Shown: piece after piece, positions 58,041 to 64,000 of the stretch | Position numbering within the stretch: the first letter of the stretch is position 1 | Layout: each line of letters starts with the position of its first letter | Source of the DNA: Vogesella alkaliphila | GTDB taxonomy: Bacteria; Pseudomonadota; Gammaproteobacteria; Burkholderiales; Chromobacteriaceae | Reading direction: 5' to 3' | Assembly: GCF_014652475.1 (NCBI RefSeq) | Contig: NZ_BMYW01000006.1 | Coordinates: 119,398 to 183,397, forward strand | DNA: 64,000 nucleotides | Notes under the pieces: model-generated | What the model was told of the DNA's origin: nothing | What the model saw: only the letters and a program-made list of their open reading frames with translations | The model's database searches: none | Made by a program: the position numbers and the translations under genes

Positions 58041-60239
58041 TTAGAAGTCCACCGTGGCGGACAGCTGCAGCGTGCGAGGCGCCCCTTGCGAGAGGGTGCT
58101 GTAGGAGGCCACACCCGACCAGTAATCGCGGTTGAACACGTTCTGAACGCCGGCCCGGAACGTGGTGGGCTTGCCGTCGATCTTGGTGCGATAGCGCGTG
58201 CCGACGTCGACCTTGGTCCAAGACGGCAGGCTTTGCGTATTGGCCTGGTTGACGTATTGCTTGCCCGTATAGGCCACGCCGCCCGTCAGCGTAAGCCCCG
58301 ACAGCCACGGCGTATCCCACTCGGCATTCAGGTTGGCCTGCACCGATGGAACGCCAACCGGCTCTTTGCCGCGGGTAGTGCTGCTGTTGGTCTGGGTCAG
58401 CTCGGCGTCGAGCACGGTGACGCCAGCAAACAGCCGCACCGACTTCGCCACTTCGCCGGCGACATTGAGTTCCAGACCACGGTTGCGCTGCTCGGCGTCA
58501 ACCGCGAACACGCCGTTGGTGAGCTGGCCGCTCGGCTTCGTGATCTGGAAAGCGCTCACCGTGGTCATCAGGCCACCATGATCGATCTTCACGCCGACCT
58601 CGTACTGCTTCGACTTGTACGGTGCGAACACCTCCCCCGAGTTGGATGCCGTCGCCGGTGCGATGTCCCCCTTGCTCAGCCCTTCGATACGGTTGGCGTA
58701 AAGAGAGACCTTTTCCCATGGCTTGAAGACGATGCCGAACAACGGCGTCACCGCACTCTTGTCGTAGGAGGACGTCACGGCGCCGGTAGTCGCGTTGAAG
58801 TTGTCCGATTCGACCTGCTGCCGGCGCATGCCCACCATCAGCTGCAGACGCTCGTCGAGCAGGGAAAGCGTGTCGGCCAAGGCGACGCCGGACAGCGTGG
58901 TTTCGGACACCTTCGGCACCAAGGACGGTGCGCTCACGTTCTGGCTCGGGCTATCTACCGGCGAGTAGATGTTCGACAGCACGGCCGTGCCGCTCGTGGA
59001 ACCCCGCGCTAGCTGATCGCGGTAGGTGCTGGCTTGCAAGGTGACCGCATGACGCACCGGGCCGGTATCGAAGCGGGCACGCGCGCCCGCGTCGGCCGTG
59101 AAGCGCTCGATGTCGAACTTGAAGTGCATCGGCGTCGCCGTGGTATCGCCCGCGGCGTTCAGGATCGTCGGCGTCTGATCGGACAGGCGCGACACCTCCG
59201 TGTGGGCGGCGCCGACATTGGCAAACAGCGCCAGCTTGTCGCTCAGCTCGTATTCGGTGCGCAACATAGCCGAGCGGTCGTTGATCTTCGACCACGCCCA
59301 CTGCTGGGTCACGTTGTTCTGGCCGTCCGGAGCCGACGGCACGGCGACGCCGGCGGCGACCAGAAACGGCCGCGATGGCGCGTCGAACTCCTCCTGCTGA
59401 CTGATCAGGTCCAGCGTCGCCTTGAAGCGCTCGCCCTGATAGTCGAGCGACAAGGCTCCGACATCCGCCTTGCGGGACTGCTTGTCCACGGCTGTATCAC
59501 CCTGGTGGTGGCTGCCGTTGAAACGCACGCCGAACTGCTCATCCGTGCCGAAGCGCCGGCTGACATCGAGATGCCCGCCCCCCTGCGTATCCGACGCGTA
59601 GTCGGCGGTGAACCGGGTCAGGTCCTGGGCGAGCGCCCGCTTTGGCACCACGTTGATCACGCCGCCGACGCCACTGTTCGGCGACATGCCGTACAGCAGT
59701 GCGGCCGGCCCCTTGATCACCTCGACCCGTTCGGCGTACTCGGTGAACACCCGGTAGTTGGGGGCGACACCATAGAGTCCATCGAGTGCGACTTCCCCCA
59801 GGTTCCCCTCCCCAATCGGAAACCCCCGGATGAAGAACGAATCGACCACGCCTCCGGTCTGGCTGGCGCGGACGGACGCATCCTTGGCCAGCACATCGGC
59901 CACCGTTGCCGCCTGCTGGTCCTGTATCGCCTGCGAGGTATAGCTGCTGATGCTGAACGGCGACTTCATCGCATCCGCATTACCCAGCATGCCCAAGCGC
60001 CCTCCACGGGCAACCTGGCCGCCGGCATAAGGCCGGGAAAGCACCCTGGACAGGTCCGCGCTGACCTGCACCGCCGGCAGCTCGGCGACTTCTTCGGCGT
60101 AGGCATGGCCAGCCAACCCGGCCACCAGCATCCCGGAGAGGGCCAGGCGCGTGGCAAAAGCCAGCGGCTTGAGCAGGGACGATGTCGGGACGACCGAAGG
60201 GCTTGAATGGGCAAAAGACAAGGGAGACTGGGGCTGCAT
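58041..60239 (-). CDS. TonB-dependent receptor for the locus siderophore
   Basis: 732 residues from MQPQSPLSFAHSSPS, with an AGGAAA site. A long signal region (LAFATRLALSGMLVAGLAGHAYA) is followed by the TonB box region ELPAVQVSADLSRVL. The plug contains DAMKSPFSISSYTSQAIQDQ and IKGPAALLYGMSPNSGVGGV. The barrel ends in Phe (LSATVDF). The sequence type resembles the FcuA/FpvA ferrichrome-like group. First gene of the siderophore operon, 21 bases before the decarboxylase, below a Fur-like box. It is likely to import the ferric form of the compound the operon makes. Confidence 0.93.
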   Translation of the reverse strand: MQPQSPLSFAHSSPSVVPTSSLLKPLAFATRLALSGMLVAGLAGHAYAEEVAELPAVQVSADLSRVLSRPYAGGQVARGGRLGMLGNADAMKSPFSISSYTSQAIQDQQAATVADVLAKDASVRASQTGGVVDSFFIRGFPIGEGNLGEVALDGLYGVAPNYRVFTEYAERVEVIKGPAALLYGMSPNSGVGGVINVVPKRALAQDLTRFTADYASDTQGGGHLDVSRRFGTDEQFGVRFNGSHHQGDTAVDKQSRKADVGALSLDYQGERFKATLDLISQQEEFDAPSRPFLVAAGVAVPSAPDGQNNVTQQWAWSKINDRSAMLRTEYELSDKLALFANVGAAHTEVSRLSDQTPTILNAAGDTTATPMHFKFDIERFTADAGARARFDTGPVRHAVTLQASTYRDQLARGSTSGTAVLSNIYSPVDSPSQNVSAPSLVPKVSETTLSGVALADTLSLLDERLQLMVGMRRQQVESDNFNATTGAVTSSYDKSAVTPLFGIVFKPWEKVSLYANRIEGLSKGDIAPATASNSGEVFAPYKSKQYEVGVKIDHGGLMTTVSAFQITKPSGQLTNGVFAVDAEQRNRGLELNVAGEVAKSVRLFAGVTVLDAELTQTNSSTTRGKEPVGVPSVQANLNAEWDTPWLSGLTLTGGVAYTGKQYVNQANTQSLPSWTKVDVGTRYRTKIDGKPTTFRAGVQNVFNRDYWSGVASYSTLSQGAPRTLQLSATVDF

Positions 60240-60307
60240 GGCGAGCGATTTCCTGTTTTTGTTAAGCGAGATCTTTAACTGCGGATGAATTTTTATAACA
60301 ATAATAC

Positions 60308-60325
60308 AAATGAAAATGATTCGCA
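60308..60325 (-). promoter_or_regulatory. Fur box of the siderophore operon
   Basis: Minus strand TGCGAATCATTTTCATTT, a close match to the classical Fur 19-mer halves (AATGATTnTCATT type), 70-85 bases upstream of the TonB receptor start. Iron repression of the whole operon is expected. Confidence 0.75.
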
Positions 60326-60642
60326 ACAGCGAATGCATTTCGATTAAAACTGCTATCAGCAAAGAAAGACGATCCAACGAGGGAGCGGCGACAGAAACCA
60401 GTCGCCCGCGGAGAAGCAGGCACGTCGACAAGCGCCCGGCACGGCCAGCCGGCACTCATTCCATGTCGGGGAACGGAGGGTGATGAGGGAGAAATCGTGC
60501 AGACGGGATGAGAGCCGCTAGCGGCGCGAATGCGCACTGCGGCACCAGCCATGCACCGCCACGGCCGCCGGCAGACGGCAGCAGCGGCGGCTGCCCGTGC
60601 CAGTGCTTGCGGCCAACCTTTGAGCGGGCGTGGGCAAAACGA

Positions 60643-60662
60643 AGCGCCGGCAGATGCCGGCG
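60643..60662 (-). terminator. Terminator after dctP
   Basis: GCGCCGGC, short loop, GCCGGCGC, followed on the minus strand by TTCGTTTTG; 55 bases after the dctP stop. Confidence 0.7.
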
Positions 60663-60716
60663 CGGGGAAAGGCGGCGTGGCGGCGCACGCCGGCGCCACC
60701 ACGGGAAGACGGGAAC

Positions 60717-61730
60717 TTACTTGCGCAACTGCCCCAGCGCCCCCTGCAGGTCCTTCAGCACCTCGGCGCCGCCGTTGGCCGCAAACTTGTCGAAGGCCGG
60801 CTTGGCCTTGTCGCGCATGCGCTTCAGCTCGGCGTCGCTGACCATGTTGATCTTCATGCCCTGCTGGGTCAGGAATTTCACGCTGCGCATCGCCTCGGCG
60901 CGGGAATCTTTGCGTTCGAAGGCGCGCGACACCACCGCGGCGTCCTGCAGGATCTTCTGCTCGTCGCGGGACAGGCCGTCCCACCACTTCTTGCTGGCGG
61001 TCATCACCCATGGGCTGTACACGTGCTTGGTCACCGACAGGTACTTCTGCACTTCGTAGAACTTGCTGGACTGGATGGTGTTGACCGGGTTTTCCTGGCC
61101 GTCCACGGCGCGGGTTTCCAGCGCGGTGAACAGCTCGGCGAAGGCCAGCGGCACGGCATTGGCGCCGAAGCTGTTGAACATGTCGATGTACACCGGGTTC
61201 TGCATCACGCGCAGCTTGATGCCCTGGAAGTCCTCGAAGCGGGTGATCGGGCGCTTGGTGTTGGTCACGTTGCGAAAGCCGTTTTCCCAGTAGGTCAGGC
61301 CGACCAGGCCCTTGGCCGGCAGCCTGCCGATCAGCTTCTGCCCGAACGGGCCGTCCAGCACGGTATCGGCCTCCTTCTCGTTGGCGAACAGGAACGGCAG
61401 GTCGTAGACGCCGAAGTCCTTTTCCACCCCCACCAGCGTGGCGGTGGAGCCGACCATCATTTCCTGCGCGCCGCCGATCAGCGCGTTCTGCATCTGCACG
61501 TCGTTGCCGAGGCTGGCGGAGCCGAAGCCCTTCACCTTCAGCTTGCCGCCGGAGCGTTTGGCCACTTCGTCGGCAAACAGCTTCACCGCGCGGCCCTGGT
61601 TGCTGTCTTCCGCCAGGCCGTAGCCAAAGCGGATGATGCGCGGCTTGATGTCGGCGGCGAGCGCCTGCGGCGCGGCCAGGGCACCGGCGGTGATCAGGCA
61701 GGCCAGCAGCGGTTTGAACAGTGTTTTCAT
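60717..61730 (-). CDS. dctP: TRAP transporter substrate-binding protein (DctP family)
   Basis: 337 residues from MKTLFKPLLACLITAGALA (Sec signal), with a GGAGAG site. DctP/YiaO fold: GYGLAEDSNQGRAVKLFADE near residue 36, LRVMQNPVYIDMFNSFGANA near 170 (with the conserved Arg that binds a carboxylate), and DGQENPVNTIQSSKFYEVQ near 215. Delivers an organic acid to DctQM. The operon begins with gluconokinase, so gluconate or a related sugar acid is as likely a substrate as a C4-dicarboxylate. The word variant at 60773-60784 encodes FAANGG. Confidence 0.92.
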   Translation of the reverse strand: MKTLFKPLLACLITAGALAAPQALAADIKPRIIRFGYGLAEDSNQGRAVKLFADEVAKRSGGKLKVKGFGSASLGNDVQMQNALIGGAQEMMVGSTATLVGVEKDFGVYDLPFLFANEKEADTVLDGPFGQKLIGRLPAKGLVGLTYWENGFRNVTNTKRPITRFEDFQGIKLRVMQNPVYIDMFNSFGANAVPLAFAELFTALETRAVDGQENPVNTIQSSKFYEVQKYLSVTKHVYSPWVMTASKKWWDGLSRDEQKILQDAAVVSRAFERKDSRAEAMRSVKFLTQQGMKINMVSDAELKRMRDKAKPAFDKFAANGGAEVLKDLQGALGQLRK

Positions 61731-61780
61731 GAGTCTCTCCTCGGTTGTGTTGTTACAGCTGTAATCGGGCTGGCTTGCGC

Positions 61781-63058
61781 TCAGCGGAAGAACTGGGCGG
61801 GAACGGTGACCACTTCCGGCACCGCCACCAGCAGGCTGAGCAGCAGCAGGTAGGTCAGCAGGAACGGCCACACGCCGCGGGTGGCGCTTTCCAGCGAAAT
61901 CTTGGCCACGCCGCACACCACGTTGAGCACGGTGCACACCGGCGGCGTGATCAGGCCGATGGAGCCGACCAGCACGAACATCACGCCAAAGTAGGTGCTG
62001 TCGATGCCGGCCTGCTGCACCAGCGGCATCATCACCGGCCCCAGCACCAGGATGGTCGGGGTCAGGTCCATCACGATGCCGACCACCAGCAGCAGCACCA
62101 TCATGGCGGCCATCAGCAGGCGCGGCTGCTCCATCAGCGGCCCCAGCATCTCGGCGATCTGTGCCGGCAGATCGGCCAGCGTGATCATGTACGACGACAC
62201 CAGCGCGGCGGCGCACAGGAACATCACCGTGGCGGTGGTGCGCGCGGCGTGCACGAATACCGGCTGCAGCGCCGGCAGCTTCAGCTCGCGGTACACCAGC
62301 AGGCTGACCAGCAGCGAATACATCGCCGCCACCACCGCCGCCTCGGTCGGGGTGAAGATGCCGAACTTCAGGCCGCCGATGATGATCACCGGCAGCATCA
62401 GCGCCCAGATCCCGTCGCGCAGCGCGTAGCGACGCTGCGCCCAGCTCTGCTTCGGTTGCGGCGTGACATTCATGCCGCGCGACACCAGCAGCCAGGTCAG
62501 CACCAGGCCGACGCCCATCAGCAGCCCCGGCACGATGCCGGCGAGGAACAGCGCAGTAATCGAGGTGTTGGTGGTCACGCCGAAGATGATGAACGGCATG
62601 CTGGGCGGGATGATCGGCGCGATGATGCCGCCGGAGGCGATCAGGCCGGAGGCGCGGTCCACCGGGTAGCCGTGGTCGCGCATCATCGGTATCAGCAGCG
62701 TGGCCAGCGCCGCGGTATCGGCGATGGCGGAGCCGGACAGGCTGGCCAGCAACACCGAGGCGGCGATGGCGACAAAGCCGAGGCCACCGGGGATGTGGCC
62801 GACAAAGGCCACCGCCAGATTGATGATGCGGCGCGAGATGCCGCCGGCGTTCATCAGCTCGCCGGCGAGGATGAAGAACGGCACCGCCATCAGCGGAAAG
62901 TTGTCGGCGCCGGACAGCAGGTTCTGCGCCACCAGCTGCGCGTCGAAGAAGTCGAGGTGGAACATCAGCGCGATGCCGGTCAGCATCAGGGCAAAGGCCA
63001 CCGGCATGCCCAGTGCCATGCAGGCAAACAGCACGGCCAGAAAAATCACGATCGTCAT
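61781..63058 (-). CDS. dctM: TRAP transporter large permease (DctM family)
   Basis: 425 residues from MTIVIFLAVLFACMALGMPV, about 12 membrane helices. DctM hallmarks: VPFFILAGELMNAGGISRRI near residue 57, SLSGSAIADTAAL near 97, GGIIAPIIPPSMPFIIFG near 140, and GSIGLITPPVCTVLNVVCG near 350. Catalyses sodium-driven uptake with DctQ and DctP. 50 bases separate its stop from dctP. The start is ten bases after the dctQ stop; a longer N-terminal reading is rejected. Confidence 0.95.
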   Translation of the reverse strand: MTIVIFLAVLFACMALGMPVAFALMLTGIALMFHLDFFDAQLVAQNLLSGADNFPLMAVPFFILAGELMNAGGISRRIINLAVAFVGHIPGGLGFVAIAASVLLASLSGSAIADTAALATLLIPMMRDHGYPVDRASGLIASGGIIAPIIPPSMPFIIFGVTTNTSITALFLAGIVPGLLMGVGLVLTWLLVSRGMNVTPQPKQSWAQRRYALRDGIWALMLPVIIIGGLKFGIFTPTEAAVVAAMYSLLVSLLVYRELKLPALQPVFVHAARTTATVMFLCAAALVSSYMITLADLPAQIAEMLGPLMEQPRLLMAAMMVLLLVVGIVMDLTPTILVLGPVMMPLVQQAGIDSTYFGVMFVLVGSIGLITPPVCTVLNVVCGVAKISLESATRGVWPFLLTYLLLLSLLVAVPEVVTVPAQFFR

Positions 63059-63068
63059 GGTGTATTCC

Positions 63069-63587
63069 TTACAGGTCCTGGCCGGAGGAGTGGGTGTCCG
63101 GGCTGCCGGGGATTTGGGCTTGCGGGTGACGGCGGACGATGCGGTAAAGGTTGGCCGCAATCAGCAGCAGCATGGCCACGGCACACAGCAGCCCGGCGCC
63201 GGCGAACAGCGCCATCGGGAAGCCGAGTACGGTGGAGTAGGTTTCCAGCCCGATCAGGGTCTGGTTCCAGCTGCCTTGCAGGAACAGCCACAGCGCATAC
63301 AGCATCAGCAGATGGCTGAGCACGGCACAGCCGCGGCGCCACGCCGGCGACAGCCGCGCCTGCACCATTTCCACGCCGAGGTGCGAGTTCTGCCGCACCG
63401 CGAGAATGGCGCCGAGAAACACCAGCCATACGAACATCAGCCGCGACACTTCCTCGGCGGCGGCGATGCCGGAATCGAACACGTAGCGCAGCACCACGTT
63501 GCCGAACACCAGCGCCACCATCACCGCCAGCGCCAGGGCCATCAGCCATTCAACAAGCCGTTCGAGACGGGACAGGCAGTTATCCAT
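63069..63587 (-). CDS. dctQ: TRAP transporter small permease (DctQ family)
   Basis: 172 residues, four membrane helices: WLMALALAVMVALVFGNVVLRY, MFVWLVFLGAILAV, HLLMLYALWLFLQG and ALFAGAGLLCAVAMLLLIAANLY. The DctQ motif EEVSRLMFVWLVFLGA is clear near residue 45. It stabilises and couples the large permease. The start is nine bases after the gluconokinase stop. The word at 63147-63160 encodes AANLYR. Confidence 0.93.
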   Translation of the reverse strand: MDNCLSRLERLVEWLMALALAVMVALVFGNVVLRYVFDSGIAAAEEVSRLMFVWLVFLGAILAVRQNSHLGVEMVQARLSPAWRRGCAVLSHLLMLYALWLFLQGSWNQTLIGLETYSTVLGFPMALFAGAGLLCAVAMLLLIAANLYRIVRRHPQAQIPGSPDTHSSGQDL

Positions 63588-63596
63588 GATTACTCC

Positions 63597-64000
63597 TCAT
63601 GACAGTGCAGCCAGCTGCTGCAGGATGTGCCGGACCAGCTCGTCCGGCGGCAGGGTAATGTCGCCGGCAATGGCGCGCTCGTCCGCCGCCGGCGGCTGCA
63701 GATCGGCAAACTGGCTGTCGATCAGGCCCAGCGGCATGAAATGGCCCTGCCGTGCCTGCATCCGCGCCTCGATCAGCGCGCGACTGCCGTGCAGGTGCAC
63801 GAACACGGCGGCGGCCTCGCCCTCGCGCAGCAGGTCGCGGTAGCGCCGTTTCAGCGCCGAACAGGACAACACCAGCCCGCGGCCGGCGTGCGCGGCGGCG
63901 GCCAGCTTGTCGCGCAGCGTCTCCAGCCACAGCTGGCGGTCGGCATCGGTCAGCGGCGTGCCCGCCTCCATCCGCGCCACATTGTGCGGCGGGTGGAAGT
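63597..64000 (-). CDS. gntK: Gluconokinase, partial (N terminus beyond the window)
   Basis: The C-terminal ~134 residues of a GntK-type gluconate kinase. The frame stays open to the window end, reading FHPPHNVARMEAGTPLTDAD, then WLETLRDKL, VLSCSALKRRYRDLLREG, and QARQGHFMPLGLIDSQFADLQPP. All are characteristic of GntK. The P-loop would lie upstream, outside the window. An internal GTG at 63980 is not the true start. Phosphorylates D-gluconate to 6-phosphogluconate. Cotranscription with dctQMP, nine bases downstream, links the TRAP system to sugar acids. Confidence 0.92.
   Translation of the reverse strand, partial: FHPPHNVARMEAGTPLTDADRQLWLETLRDKLAAAAHAGRGLVLSCSALKRRYRDLLREGEAAAVFVHLHGSRALIEARMQARQGHFMPLGLIDSQFADLQPPAADERAIAGDITLPPDELVRHILQQLAALS

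Larger units (their letters stand above)
60240..60716. other. 477-base intergenic region upstream of the siderophore operon
   Basis: The part next to the receptor (60260-60345) is AT-rich and carries the Fur-like box. The rest is GC-rich, with no convincing gene. It includes one exact copy of the dispersed word (60607-60620) and the dctP terminator hairpin at 60643-60662. Confidence 0.6.

Noticed and set aside
60717-62216. 499-residue minus-strand frame including DctP
   Set aside because: The first ~160 residues are a shifted reading of dctM; the signal peptide and ribosome site place the DctP start at 61730.
61745-63319. 524-residue plus-strand frame over dctM/dctQ
   Set aside because: Antisense to two genes with clear TRAP motifs; the composition is repetitive His/Gln/Arg.

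Overview
The window is 64 kb of GC-rich chromosome from a betaproteobacterium. The best fit is the order Neisseriales, probably Chromobacteriaceae (Chromobacterium, Vogesella, Aquitalea or similar). This rests on gene content: nudJ-mnmA linkage, a paired two-subunit bacterioferritin, cNor denitrification genes and dctBD. It does not rest on any search. No rRNA, tRNA, CRISPR array, transposase or phage gene was recognised.

Layout. 0-11.7 kb is housekeeping: a SUV3-like RNA helicase, a YecA/SEC-C protein, bfd, nudJ, an exported transglutaminase-like protein, mnmA, an FMN reductase, two tandem bacterioferritins, a membrane protein, a PAS-GGDEF diguanylate cyclase and sbcB. 11.7-27.1 kb is a copper-handling region. 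A long minus-strand block (outer-membrane factor, multicopper oxidase, cupredoxin, CusF, cytochrome c, Met-rich protein, DUF5676, YHS-type CopA and small membrane proteins) faces a copRS-type two-component pair. It is followed by cueR, a second HMA-type copA and a copZ-like chaperone, the last two with CueR-type operators. 27.3-32.9 kb is nitric-oxide metabolism: norE, norB, norC, cobA, a 12-TM protein, a DUF2249 protein and a hemerythrin, with two FNR/DNR-type boxes. 33.1-39.7 kb is signalling: a CZB chemoreceptor, dctB-dctD and a PAS chemoreceptor. 39.8-44.0 kb holds prmB, a phosphomannomutase/phosphoglucomutase, trpD and trpG. 44.3-60.3 kb is iron uptake: a TonB receptor and a PepSY reductase-like protein, then a ten-gene siderophore locus under a Fur-like box. 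60.7-64 kb is a TRAP transporter operon with a gluconokinase gene cut by the window end.

The most interesting system is the siderophore locus at 47.7-60.2 kb. It has a single NIS (IucA/IucC) synthetase, a PLP decarboxylase, a SbnA-like synthase and a small SbnI-like ParB-fold protein. An octopine/nopaline-type dehydrogenase sits where the staphyloferrin B pathway uses SbnB. This predicts 2,3-diaminopropionate (or diaminoethane) carboxylate chemistry with a non-canonical dehydrogenase.

The most interesting sequence signal is a 12-14 bp word, AAGGTTGGCCGCAA, or AACGTTGGCCGCAA as a variant. It occurs at 22 loci on both strands, in several reading frames and between genes, and four times as inverted pairs forming perfect hairpins. 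It behaves like a DNA uptake sequence or another genome-wide signature word. It is absent from the 13 kb siderophore locus, which fits recent acquisition of that locus.
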